A stretch of 64,000 nucleotides of DNA from Slackia heliotrinireducens DSM 20476 (GTDB lineage: Bacteria > Actinomycetota > Coriobacteriia > Coriobacteriales > Eggerthellaceae), in contig NC_013165.1 in assembly GCF_000023885.1 (NCBI RefSeq), positions 62,001 to 126,000 on the forward strand. Direction: 5' to 3'. The notes under the pieces were generated by a model. It was not told the origin of the DNA, ran no database searches, and saw nothing but the letters and a program-made list of their open reading frames with translations. This document shows positions 43,438 through 51,690 of this stretch, piece by piece. Position 1 is the first letter of the stretch, and every line of letters begins with the position of its first letter. The position numbers and the translations under genes were made by a program.

Positions 43438-43503
43438 GAGCATCGGAGCCCTTTGTCCGTTCGTTGACGCTTCACGAAATTGGTCATTGAACGCAGTCCA
43501 AAT

Positions 43504-43554
43504 CATGCACTACTTGTTTTTTGGCGCGGAACCTGGTTTTTGGCTTGAGGAGCA
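43504..43554. repeat. R3c: right half-copy of R3
   Basis: Matches only the right arm of R3 (ATGCACTACTTGTTTTTTGG ... GAGGAGCA). The left half is missing. It lies about 60 bases beyond the right end of the IS110 element, so the loss may be linked to that insertion. Confidence 0.75.
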
Positions 43555-43571
43555 GGCCGAAAGGAAAGGGG

Positions 43572-43626
43572 ATGTGTCCCTGGTGACACAAAAATGTGCC
43601 AAAAGGAAACGTCCCTACTGACACAT
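43572..43626 (+). repeat. R4c: 3'-end repeat behind the SixA-CHAD gene
   Basis: GATGTGTCCCTGGTGACACA, ATGTGCCAAAAGGAAACG, TCCCTACTGACACA. It follows the stop of the minus-strand gene at 43665 in the same relative orientation as R4a and R4b, with a hairpin between. Confidence 0.85.
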
Positions 43627-43627
43627 G

Positions 43628-43663
43628 GGACAAAGGGGATAGCCCCCTTTGTCCCGCTTTTTG
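43628..43663 (+). terminator. GGGACAAAGGGG hairpin
   Basis: A perfect 12-bp stem (GGGACAAAGGGG / CCCCTTTGTCCC) with a five-base loop, followed on the plus strand by GCTTTTT. Together with the nearly identical hairpin at 56287-56313 it belongs to the R6 sequence family. It would stop plus-strand read-through from the IS110 side. Confidence 0.7.
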
Positions 43664-43664
43664 G

Positions 43665-44984
43665 TTACAGGTCCTGTTGTTCGGAGCGAAGCAGGGTGTA
43701 AAGGAACATTTCGTTTTGGGCGCGCAGCAGCGTGAGGTCCCAGGCTACGACTTCGGGCACGTCCTGCTCGAGGAAGCCGTTGATCAGGTCGATGTTCACA
43801 CGTGCGTCGCAGATGGCGCCGAGGTTGTCCTGATGTGCAGTCATGCCCTTTGCGACGCCCACGGCGTCGGCGCCAACGATGGGCTTGAAGTTCTCGGCGG
43901 CGTAGCGGGCGCGTTTGGCCTTTTTCCGCACGTCGTGGGTCAGCTCCACGTCGGCAAGGGTGAGGTCTTCAAGATCCTGCTCCAGCCCCGTGACAAGCGC
44001 GTCGAACCGGGCGCGCACCACGCAGGCGGGCAGCCCCTCATCTTCCAGACGACGCTTCCACTTGAGGTCCTTGATGAGCGAATGCACCCTCTTCAGGGCT
44101 TTGGTGGTGGACTTGGATTCCAGAATCTTCTTCACGCGGGCGCGCTCTTCGGCCGCCTGGGCTTCGCAGAATTCGACCAGCTCGGCGGAACTCGTCTGCG
44201 AGGCTGCCGCCTGCTGGGCAAATACGTCGAGCTCGCGCAGGCGGGACGTGTGGGCCACAACGCTTTTGAGCAGCGTTTGCGTTTCGGCGTTCTGATCTGC
44301 CTGCTGCCAAGGTTTGACGAATGCCACCAGGCTGCGCAGTGTGCGGATTGAAACACGGAACTTGTGCATCGTCTCGATGTCGTCGGGGTCTGCCATGAAC
44401 GCTTCAAGGCGGTGTCGCATCGTGGCCTCGGCGCCTTTGAGCGTCTCTTCGATCTGTACAAGCGTCTTCCAGTCCTGCGAAACCGGCCCTTGCGCGAACC
44501 AAAGCAGGCGCCCTGCGGAGGCGTCTTCTTCGGTCGGCTGGGCCAGCGCGTCGGTGTCGATCCTGATGCAGACGAGCCCACCCGTTGCACAGGGAATCAC
44601 CGCGCCCGTGAGTTTCTCGGTAAGCGACTCGACGAACGGGTTGTGGCCGACGGCGAACACGGTGTCGGCGTCGCTTTCCGACAGGGCCTGCAGGAAGGGG
44701 TCTTCGTCCTGGCTCCAAAGCGATTCCGCCTCGACAACATCGTCAATCTTGACGCCCTTGTCATCAAGCGCCCGTTTAATCAGCTCAGCGGTTTGCATGG
44801 CGCGAATGGCAGGGCTGCTCCACAGAGCGAAGGAGCCTCGCGTGTCGAGCTGTGCGAGCGAATCGGCCAGCGTGGCCTTAAGCGAGCGCCTTCCCGGTTC
44901 CGAAAGCTCCCTGTCGAAGTCGGGCTGCCCCTCTTCACCGGCGCATGCCTTCCCGTGACGCATGAGTATGAGCGTTTTTGCCAT
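43665..44984 (-). CDS. SixA-type histidine phosphatase fused to a CHAD domain
   Basis: 439 residues. The N-terminal half (1-160) is a branch-2 histidine phosphatase of the SixA kind: LILMRHGKA (RHG with the phospho-accepting His), SSPAIRAMQTAE and GHNPFVE with the second catalytic His. The C-terminal half (about 185-439) is a CHAD domain, helical and rich in basic residues (MHKFRVSIRTLRSLV, THDVRKKAKRARYAAENFKP), which binds polyphosphate. The fusion suggests a phosphatase acting at, or targeted to, polyphosphate granules, by inference. Cytoplasmic. Confidence 0.88.
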   Translation of the reverse strand: MAKTLILMRHGKACAGEEGQPDFDRELSEPGRRSLKATLADSLAQLDTRGSFALWSSPAIRAMQTAELIKRALDDKGVKIDDVVEAESLWSQDEDPFLQALSESDADTVFAVGHNPFVESLTEKLTGAVIPCATGGLVCIRIDTDALAQPTEEDASAGRLLWFAQGPVSQDWKTLVQIEETLKGAEATMRHRLEAFMADPDDIETMHKFRVSIRTLRSLVAFVKPWQQADQNAETQTLLKSVVAHTSRLRELDVFAQQAAASQTSSAELVEFCEAQAAEERARVKKILESKSTTKALKRVHSLIKDLKWKRRLEDEGLPACVVRARFDALVTGLEQDLEDLTLADVELTHDVRKKAKRARYAAENFKPIVGADAVGVAKGMTAHQDNLGAICDARVNIDLINGFLEQDVPEVVAWDLTLLRAQNEMFLYTLLRSEQQDL

Positions 44985-45208
44985 GATGAGCTCCTATCTT
45001 CGGTCGTCGTTCCTCCCCATCATAACAAATCCCGCGATTATCGCGGCAAGCCATCGGGTTCTGGGCGCATGTCGCCCCTCAGATGCCGCGTGAGAAGACC
45101 CAGGTCACCATAGGCTGTGCTATCGCTTGTCATCCGACAAGGCGTATCCATATCAGCGTCGTGCGCCGATGGGGTCCGATGCGCAACCGGTCGGAGCATC
45201 GTGGCCGA

Positions 45209-46000
45209 CTACCATTCGATGTCATCCCATTCGTAAAGGCCTGGAATCTGGATTTCGCTTCGATGGCATCCGTGCTTTTCGGCAGCACGGTCTATATCGG
45301 CCTTCATGTCGAGGTATTGATCGTGTTTGTAGCACTCGGTGATGTCGCGCACCACGACGCTCAGCTCCTCGGCACGCCGCCGTTTCGTCATGCCTGCGAA
45401 ATCGTTGTTGATGACGTCGACCCACTGCTCGTACATGGCGGCAGCGTACTGGTAATTCTTCATTCCCTTTTTGATTCGTTCGAACCGTCCCTTGGTGGCC
45501 TGCTTCCCCACGGCAGCCAGAAGCTTTGCCAAATAAGCGCGAACAATCGCCATCGGTTCGTCGAGAAGCGATTCGCCGGGCCATTCGTCGCGCATGTCCA
45601 CCGCGTTTGATTCGAGCATGTGATTCGTGCGCTTCGCCATCAGATAATTCAGTATCAGCGCCTCGTACATTGCCTCGGGGTAGAGAACCTCGACCGAGAA
45701 CACAACGCTTTTCAGGTTCGTGTCGATGCCGAGATACTCTGCGGTCCATTCGTTCAGTCCGTTGTCTTTGAGTTCGACATTGCGGTCGCCCTGGTAGGCA
45801 TGGCGGATGTCGTAGCAAAGCGAAAGCAGCCGGGTGGACATGGCAAGCTCGTCTGCGGTCCCTCTGAGCCGCTTGTCCTCGGGGAAATCCGAGTCGGCGA
45901 TTGTAAGGGCCCAGATGGCATCGTAGAGCTCGTTCAAGTCGTCGTAATCCCCTGCGATTTTGATTCCAAGCAGGTTGGGGGTCATTTCAACGATAAGCAT
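45209..46000 (-). CDS. Conserved protein of unknown function, DUF6904-like
   Basis: 263 residues starting MLIVEMTPNLLGIKIAGDYDDLNELYDAI, a pattern I associate tentatively with DUF6904 (small proteins computing or storing a value per segment; no function known). The rest is helical and charged with no catalytic motif visible. AGGAGG ribosome site; the frame extends 16 codons upstream without support. It follows the metallophosphatase by 67 bases on the same strand, so the two may be cotranscribed. Confidence 0.6.
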   Translation of the reverse strand: MLIVEMTPNLLGIKIAGDYDDLNELYDAIWALTIADSDFPEDKRLRGTADELAMSTRLLSLCYDIRHAYQGDRNVELKDNGLNEWTAEYLGIDTNLKSVVFSVEVLYPEAMYEALILNYLMAKRTNHMLESNAVDMRDEWPGESLLDEPMAIVRAYLAKLLAAVGKQATKGRFERIKKGMKNYQYAAAMYEQWVDVINNDFAGMTKRRRAEELSVVVRDITECYKHDQYLDMKADIDRAAEKHGCHRSEIQIPGLYEWDDIEW

Positions 46001-46067
46001 GGGGCCTCCTTGGCGGCTGAACGTCTCGTTGTGCGGCAGCAAGTCCATGGTACCATTTCGGCGCCAC

Positions 46068-46991
46068 CTACAGGCTGGCGTACTCGCCGGTTTCGGAATT
46101 CCAGACGAGCAGCGGCAACACGCCGGACGCCGTGGTCATGCCATCTATATAGATATGGGACGGGCCCCAGCGCAGCACGTCGTGGTGGTCGGGGTCGCCG
46201 CACACGTAGCAAGTGGGCGTGTGCCCGCAGATCACATCCTTGTAAAAAGGCGCGTTCGACGTGGTGCGCGTGCCCAGCATGGTTTCGCGCGGGGTGCCCA
46301 AGGCCCATTCGCGGCCGGCGGACTCGTCGATGCCTGCGTGCACGAAGATCTGCCGCTCGGTTTCGTGATAGTCGCGTAGGGTCTGCATCCAACTTATGAC
46401 CTCGGGGTATGCGTTGCGGATGGCGTGGCAGGCGGTGCCGAAGGCATCGATCATGGTGGCGAAGCGGCGCATGCCGTGGTCAAGCTGCCGGAGCTGCTCG
46501 TCCGTCAGAAACGACCGCATGGTGGCCAGGTTCGGATCCATCTGGCGAAAGCTGCGGAAACGGTATTCCGGGTCCATCACGTCGCGGTCGGGGTCGGGCG
46601 CGTCGAAAGGCGGCTCCACGTCGTAGAAGTCGGAACTGCCGAACTCGTCGAACCCCAGGTCATCGTCGAAACCGAAGCTTAAATCCTCGTCGAAGCCCGC
46701 CGATTCCAGCCCAGTCGCCACTCCGCCCGTGGTCGGCACGCCCAGCCACTCCAAAAACATCTCGTCGTGGTTGCCGCGCAGCACGGTCACGCGTCCTGCC
46801 GCCCGTTGCTCGAGCGCCATGACCGCGTGCAGCACACCAAGGCTGTCGGGCCCGCGGTCCACATAGTCGCCTAGAAGCACCAGCTCATCGGCGCAGTCCG
46901 TGTCGAAGAACCCCAGTTCCTCAAACTGCGCGATGCGGGCCTGTAGCGGCTCGATGCATCCGTGTATGTCGCTTATGGCGTATCTGCGCAT
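46068..46991 (-). CDS. Calcineurin-like metallophosphoesterase
   Basis: 307 residues of the PPP/bacterial Ser-Thr phosphatase type: SDIHGCIEPL (DxHG), LVLLGDYVDRGPDS (GDxVDRG) and VLRGNHDEM (GNHD/E) in the N-terminal half, HAGI near residue 240 and ICGHTP near 265 complete the two-metal site. A long acidic insert (GFDEDLSFGFDDDLGFDEFG) between 110 and 150 is unusual. Similar proteins dephosphorylate proteins or hydrolyse diadenosine tetraphosphate. The substrate is not predictable. Confidence 0.92.
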   Translation of the reverse strand: MRRYAISDIHGCIEPLQARIAQFEELGFFDTDCADELVLLGDYVDRGPDSLGVLHAVMALEQRAAGRVTVLRGNHDEMFLEWLGVPTTGGVATGLESAGFDEDLSFGFDDDLGFDEFGSSDFYDVEPPFDAPDPDRDVMDPEYRFRSFRQMDPNLATMRSFLTDEQLRQLDHGMRRFATMIDAFGTACHAIRNAYPEVISWMQTLRDYHETERQIFVHAGIDESAGREWALGTPRETMLGTRTTSNAPFYKDVICGHTPTCYVCGDPDHHDVLRWGPSHIYIDGMTTASGVLPLLVWNSETGEYASL

Positions 46992-47156
46992 GTGCCTGCC
47001 CCTCGTCTGTCGTTTGAGCTATTTTACCAGCTGACGAGTGGGAAGGCTGCCGGCTTGGGTTGGCGAGTGAAAGCCGTCGTGAGCCTGCGAAGCTTCGCGC
47101 GAGTTGCGGCTACGGCTCTGTGCGGACGCCGCATGGGGTTTTATTTGTTCGCGAGC

Positions 47157-48119
47157 CTAGTTCTTCCAAAAGTCCCTGATCAGGGCCTGGCGATTCTGCT
47201 GTCCGGTCTTCTTCAGTATGTTGTGTACGTGCACTTTCACCGTGTTGAGGGACAGTGTCATTTCGCTCGCGATGTTCTGGTTGTCTTTCCCCATGACGAT
47301 GAGGGCCAACACTTCGGTCTCGCGCTTGGACAGGTTGTTTCGTTTGGCGTACATCGGCATAACGCGGTCGATGGATTCGCTCATGGGCGCGTCGGAACGC
47401 TCGGGCGGCTGTTCGAACCGCAGCGACAGCATTTTCCAACAGGTGCGGAACACGTGAGAAGCGACGTAGAGCATGAGTGCGTTTTCGGCAATGCTTCTTT
47501 CGGCGAAGAACCATGCGGTGTCGGGGATGTCGCCCGGGTCGAAAATCAGCTGGATATAGACGTTTTCAACAACGATGGCGACTACCAGCAGCAGCGCAAC
47601 GAAGTATGCGCGCACGTATCGGGAAAGGGCGTCGTGTATGGCGTCGTTTCGATGCGAGATGTAGACATAGCCCAAGTATCCGAGCATCCAGAACAAAAGC
47701 AATTCGCGGGTATTGAAGTACAGGAATTCACGCCAACGGATATTGTCGGTCAACACCAAAGCGCCCACGCTGAGAACGATGAATGCGACGATAGGCCCGA
47801 AACGCACGGCAGGTCGGCGCTCGTCGATGTACTGACATACAGCAAGCCACATCGCTTGAAGGAAGATGGCGCCGGTCGTAAGGAACGTGTAGGGCGTGCT
47901 TATGTCCCAGAACGAAGGGGTCTCAAGCGTTACCTGCGGCGTGAGAAAGTCGTGTTGGAACGGAATCGAGCAATCGAAGAAATAGGCGACGAACGTGATG
48001 GTCAGATACAGAAACGTCTTGCGTCGGGTGACGAAATACGACGACAGGCTGATGGCGGAAGTCAAAGCGATTGACAGAAGGATTGTGAGGGAATAGTAGA
48101 AGAGCATGATATAACCCAT
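47157..48119 (-). CDS. Membrane-bound LuxR-family regulator with seven TM helices
   Basis: About 320 residues: six to seven hydrophobic segments through residue 235 (YSLTILLSIALTSAISL, FLYLTITFVAYFF and VRAYFVALLLVVAIVVENVYI are examples), then a cytoplasmic linker and a C-terminal LuxR/GerE HTH with LSKRETEVLALIVMGK and NIASEMTLSLNTVKVHVHNILKKTG. This 7TM-LuxR architecture is expanded in Eggerthellaceae and often sits beside transport or redox operons. It diverges from the YfcC antiporter gene and likely controls it. The start was taken at 48119 because it opens the first helix; the frame is open 52 codons further. Confidence 0.85.
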   Translation of the reverse strand: MGYIMLFYYSLTILLSIALTSAISLSSYFVTRRKTFLYLTITFVAYFFDCSIPFQHDFLTPQVTLETPSFWDISTPYTFLTTGAIFLQAMWLAVCQYIDERRPAVRFGPIVAFIVLSVGALVLTDNIRWREFLYFNTRELLLFWMLGYLGYVYISHRNDAIHDALSRYVRAYFVALLLVVAIVVENVYIQLIFDPGDIPDTAWFFAERSIAENALMLYVASHVFRTCWKMLSLRFEQPPERSDAPMSESIDRVMPMYAKRNNLSKRETEVLALIVMGKDNQNIASEMTLSLNTVKVHVHNILKKTGQQNRQALIRDFWKN

Positions 48120-48309
48120 TGGTCCGGTCGCCTTTCTGTGCGCAGGATGGTCTCGATACAGCACGTGATCGGATGTATAGATTGCGGTTGCTCGCTGTCG
48201 CTTTTCCGCACGCCATATTGTAAAGGACTCGGGTTGAAAATCGCGGATTTCCCTTTGTTCGGATTTGAGATGCAATTGCGTACGAATGCTTTCTGACCTG
48301 CGGTTTAGC

Positions 48310-48341
48310 TAGGCATTAGAGAGCTGGTGCCTATGCATAAT
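48310..48341 (+). promoter_or_regulatory. Inverted repeat and -10 element ahead of yfcC
   Basis: TAGGCA (48310-48315) and TGCCTA (48328-48333) form an inverted repeat directly before CATAAT (48336-48341). The repeat covers the -35 position, as expected for a LuxR-activated promoter. It lies between the divergent LuxR and antiporter genes. Confidence 0.45.
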
Positions 48342-48547
48342 TCCAAGTTACAGCTCCTCGTAACGCTTCCTTACGTCTTTTCGAACTCCTGTGTCTGCAG
48401 GCATAGTTGCGCCAACGGATGCCGGAAGGGGCATCGAACACGCTTTCGAGAGCGCTGCTCGCAGCCCTCTTGTTGGGGGCGCTGTCGGTTTGCGGCGTTT
48501 CCGAATGCGCGTTGGTCGGGAAACTGGTTGTAGGCAAGGAGGAGACA

Positions 48548-50131
48548 GTGTCAGAAACAGTTGCAACCATGGACTCCGTCGGCGTAGCCGAGGAGCCGAA
48601 AAAGAAGAAGCACACGTTCACGTTCCCGTCAGCATTCACGGTGCTGTTCATCGTCACGATCATCGCAGTGGCGTGCACGTACCTTATTCCGGCGGGCCAA
48701 TACAGCAAGTTGATCTATGCCGCAGACAGCAACGTGCTGCAAATCACGGATCCCGCTGGCGAAGTGACGGAGCTCGAGGCTACGCAAGATACCCTCGACG
48801 AGTTGGGGGTGAAGATCGAAATCGAGCAATTCACCTCGGGCGCAATCACCAAGCCGATTTCCATTCCCGGCACCTACGAAAGCCTGGAGCAGAACCCAGT
48901 AAGCTTCCTGGACATTCCCTACAGCATGGTTGTCGGCATCATCGACGGCGTAGATGTCATGGTGTTCATCCTGTGCTTGGGCGGTTTGATCGGCGTCGTG
49001 CGCGCAACGGGCGCTTTCGAGAGCGGCCTGGGTGCACTGACCAGGAAAACCAAGGGCCGCGAGTTCCTGCTGGTTTTCGGCGTAAGCGCCTTCATGATCT
49101 TCGGCGGCACCATGTGCGGTCTTGAAGAAGAGGCCGTTGCGTTCTACCCGATTCTGGCTCCGATATTCATCGCGTTGGGGTACGACTCCATCGTGACTGT
49201 TGGCGCCATCTTCATGGCCGGCTCCATCGGTACCACCTTCTCCACGGTCAACCCGTTCTCCGCCGTCATCGCATCCAATGCCGCCGGCATCGTGTTCACC
49301 GAGGGCATGCCCATCCGCATTCTCGGTTTGATCATCGGCTCGATTGTGTATTTGCTCTACCTGCATTGGTACTCCAAGAAGGTGAAGGAGAATCCCGAGT
49401 TCAGCTACGCATATAAGGACCAGGACGAGTTCAAGTCGCTGTGGGCCATGGACACCGAAGCCGATACCGGCTCTTTCGATCTGCGCCACAAGCTGATTCT
49501 GGTGATTTTCGTTTCGGCATTCATCATCATGATCATCGGCGTTATGGCTCTCGGCTGGTGGTTCCCCCAGATGGCGGCCGAGTTCATCACGCTCTCCATC
49601 CTGTGCATGTTCATTGGCGGCACTGGCAAGAACGGCCTGGGCGAGGCGCGCATGGTCGATGCGTTCTCCGACGGCGCAAGCAGCATGGTTGCCGTGTCCT
49701 TGATCATCGGTCTTGCCCGCGGCATCAATCACGTGCTGAACCAGGGTCTCATCAGCGACACCATTCTGTACAGCGCTTCCAACCTGGTCATGGGTATGAG
49801 CGGTCCTGCGTTCATCATCGTGCTCATCCTGGTGTTCTTCGTACTGGGCTTCGTGGTGCCTTCGTCGAGCGGCCTGGCCGTGCTGTCCATGCCCATTTTC
49901 GCGCCCTTGGCCGACACGGTGGGCATCCCGCGCTGGATCATCGTCTGCGCATATCAATGGGGCCAGTACGCCATGCTCTACATCGCGCCGACCGGCCTGA
50001 TCATGGCTACGTTGCAGATGCTCCACATGAAGATGAGCGACTGGTTCAAGTTCGTGTGGCCCATGATGCTGTTCACGCTGGTGTTCGGATCCATTCTTCT
50101 GTCCATCTGCACGATCGTGTACGCGGTCTAA
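48548..50131 (+). CDS. YfcC-family amino-acid antiporter, likely arginine/ornithine
   Basis: 527 residues from GTG 48548 (GGAGGAGACA ribosome site). A hydrophilic N-terminus (EEPKKKKHTFTFPSAFTVLF) is followed by about 12 membrane helices with the DcuC/YfcC-family features GTMCGLEEEAVAFYPILAPI, STVNPFSAVIAS and VVPSSSGLAVLSMPIFAPL, and an extracytoplasmic insert after the first helix. YfcC proteins serve as arginine/ornithine exchangers in arginine deiminase clusters. Here arcB and arcC follow after 545 bases, supporting that role. The divergent LuxR protein is the likely regulator. Confidence 0.87.
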   Translation: MSETVATMDSVGVAEEPKKKKHTFTFPSAFTVLFIVTIIAVACTYLIPAGQYSKLIYAADSNVLQITDPAGEVTELEATQDTLDELGVKIEIEQFTSGAITKPISIPGTYESLEQNPVSFLDIPYSMVVGIIDGVDVMVFILCLGGLIGVVRATGAFESGLGALTRKTKGREFLLVFGVSAFMIFGGTMCGLEEEAVAFYPILAPIFIALGYDSIVTVGAIFMAGSIGTTFSTVNPFSAVIASNAAGIVFTEGMPIRILGLIIGSIVYLLYLHWYSKKVKENPEFSYAYKDQDEFKSLWAMDTEADTGSFDLRHKLILVIFVSAFIIMIIGVMALGWWFPQMAAEFITLSILCMFIGGTGKNGLGEARMVDAFSDGASSMVAVSLIIGLARGINHVLNQGLISDTILYSASNLVMGMSGPAFIIVLILVFFVLGFVVPSSSGLAVLSMPIFAPLADTVGIPRWIIVCAYQWGQYAMLYIAPTGLIMATLQMLHMKMSDWFKFVWPMMLFTLVFGSILLSICTIVYAV

Positions 50132-50155
50132 CCGCATCGTCGAAAGAGGCTTTAG

Positions 50156-50187
50156 GGGTGCCCGGGTTTTGTCCGGGCACCCTTTTT
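50156..50187 (+). terminator. Terminator after the antiporter gene
   Basis: GGGTGCCCGG (50156-50165) pairs with CCGGGCACCC (50173-50182), followed by TTTTT. Confidence 0.92.
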
Positions 50188-50676
50188 AGTGTGCCGAGCA
50201 CGCACGCATCTCTAATGGGTGAACGTCCCCGAGCGCGCCTGGCAGCGGGCGGGCGGTCGGCTCGTTCGGCCCGCCGCTGAAAGACTCGAGCGCGTCCGGC
50301 GGTGGGAAGCGCATGGCCAAGTGCAAGGCGTCCGTCGCGAGGCGGGGGCCAACCGTTCCGCAACGGACAGGCGGGTGAGTGTTGGTCGCATTCGGTGTTG
50401 GCCGGCCTTGGCTCGGCCCGCGCGACGCCCTGTTGACGTTTCCTTAGGGCCTCGCCCGAAAGAATTTGTTCGGCGCGATAAAGCAGTGCGCTGACCTGGT
50501 GTTTACCTAAGGTTTAGCGTCTCGGCCGGACTGGCAAATACCTTAATACACCTGCGAATACACACTGTTTAGGACTTTTCGAACCGAGTCGCAGATGGCA
50601 AAGTGCGAATCAGCAAACGGAGCATCTGCCCCAAGCCAACCAACGGCGCCGAGCGCCAAAGAGAAAGGAAACTGTC
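50188..50676 (+). promoter_or_regulatory. Leader/promoter region of arcB-arcC
   Basis: 489 bases without a convincing gene. The first 250 are very GC-rich; the last 150 hold the probable promoter, with AATACAC occurring twice 12 bases apart (50545 and 50557) and ACCTAAGGT at about 50504. No clear ArgR box was found. Confidence 0.35.
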
Positions 50677-51672
50677 ATGGGAGTCAATCTGAGCGGCCGC
50701 CACTTCCTGAAGCTGCTGGACTTCACCACCGAGGAGATCGAGTACCTGCTCGAGCTGTCCCGCAACTTCAAGGACCTCAAGCGCACCGGCACCCCGCACC
50801 GCTACCTGGAGGGCAAGAACATCGTCCTGCTGTTCCAGAAGACGTCCACCCGCACCCGCTGCTCCTTCGAGGTCGGCGCCATGGACCTGGGCATGGGCGT
50901 GACCTACCTCGACCCCGGCAGCTCCCAGATGGGCAAGAAGGAGTCCATCGAGGACACCGCCCGCGTGCTCGGCCGCTTCTACGACGGCATCGAGTTCCGC
51001 GGCTTCGCCCAGTCCGACGTCGAGGACCTGGCCGCCAACGCCGGCGTGCCGGTGTGGAACGGCCTGACCACCGAGTGGCACCCCACCCAGATGCTCGCCG
51101 ACATCCTGACCGTCAAGGAGAACTTCAACGACGACATCAAGGGCAAGACGCTGGTGTTCATGGGCGACGCCAAGAACAACGTGGCCCGCTCGCTGATGGT
51201 CGTCTGCTCCAAGCTCGGCATGAACTTCGTGGCCTGCGGCCCCGAGGAGTGCATGCCCGCCGACGACGTCGTCGAGGCCTGCAGGCCCATCGCCGAGGCC
51301 AACGGCTGCACCGTCAAGCTGACCTCCGACGTGGCCGAGGGCGTGGCCGGCGCGCACGTCATCTACACCGACGTGTGGGTCTCCATGGGCGAGCCCGACG
51401 AGGTGTGGGAGGAGCGCATCAGGCTGCTCGAGCCCTACCGCGTCACCTCCGAGGTCATGGCCCAGGCCGACCCCGACGCCATCTTCCTGCACTGCCTGCC
51501 CAGCTTCCACGACACCAACACCACCATCGGCGCCCAGAAGGCCGAGCAGTTCGGCATCACCGAGATGGAGGTCACCGACGAGGTGTTCGAGGGCCCGCAG
51601 TCCAAGGTCTTCGACGAGGCCGAGAACCGCATGCACACCATCAAGGCCGTCATGTACGCAACCCTGAAGTAA
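50677..51672 (+). CDS. arcB: Ornithine carbamoyltransferase, catabolic
   Basis: In the arginine deiminase pathway it converts citrulline and phosphate to ornithine and carbamoyl phosphate. 331 residues with the carbamoyl-phosphate motif STRTR near 57, FAQSDVEDL, HPTQMLAD and the ornithine-site HCLPSFHDT near 270. The catabolic role is inferred from the arcC gene 18 bases downstream. GAGAAAGGAAAC ribosome site. Codon use is extreme: nearly every codon ends in C or G, more so than in arcC or the antiporter, which fits very high expression. No arginine deiminase gene (arcA) is in the window. Confidence 0.96.
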   Translation: MGVNLSGRHFLKLLDFTTEEIEYLLELSRNFKDLKRTGTPHRYLEGKNIVLLFQKTSTRTRCSFEVGAMDLGMGVTYLDPGSSQMGKKESIEDTARVLGRFYDGIEFRGFAQSDVEDLAANAGVPVWNGLTTEWHPTQMLADILTVKENFNDDIKGKTLVFMGDAKNNVARSLMVVCSKLGMNFVACGPEECMPADDVVEACRPIAEANGCTVKLTSDVAEGVAGAHVIYTDVWVSMGEPDEVWEERIRLLEPYRVTSEVMAQADPDAIFLHCLPSFHDTNTTIGAQKAEQFGITEMEVTDEVFEGPQSKVFDEAENRMHTIKAVMYATLK

Positions 51673-51690
51673 GAAGAGAGGGTTGTCACG

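Larger units (their letters stand above)
41943..43445 (+). mobile_element. IS110-family insertion sequence inside an R6-type repeat
   Basis: About 1.5 kb with a DEDD transposase gene and a 285-base 5' non-coding region, no terminal inverted repeats, and base composition and AGG-rich codons unlike the neighbours. The ends are inferred from the flanks: GGGACATTGGGGAC (41931-41944) to the left and CGGAGCCCTTTGTCC (43444-43458) to the right join into one R6-like unit (compare GGGACAATGGGGACGTAGC and GGGGACGGAGCC at 54013-54070). The exact ends are uncertain by a few bases. Confidence 0.75.

Noticed and set aside
48407-48547. Upstream start and signal peptide for the YfcC antiporter
   Set aside because: The extension looks hydrophobic by chance and lacks a ribosome site; GTG 48548 has GGAGGAGA and begins the conserved region.
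50219-50494. Open frame in the gap before arcB
   Set aside because: Arg-rich composition typical of non-coding GC-rich DNA, with no support from motifs or a ribosome site.
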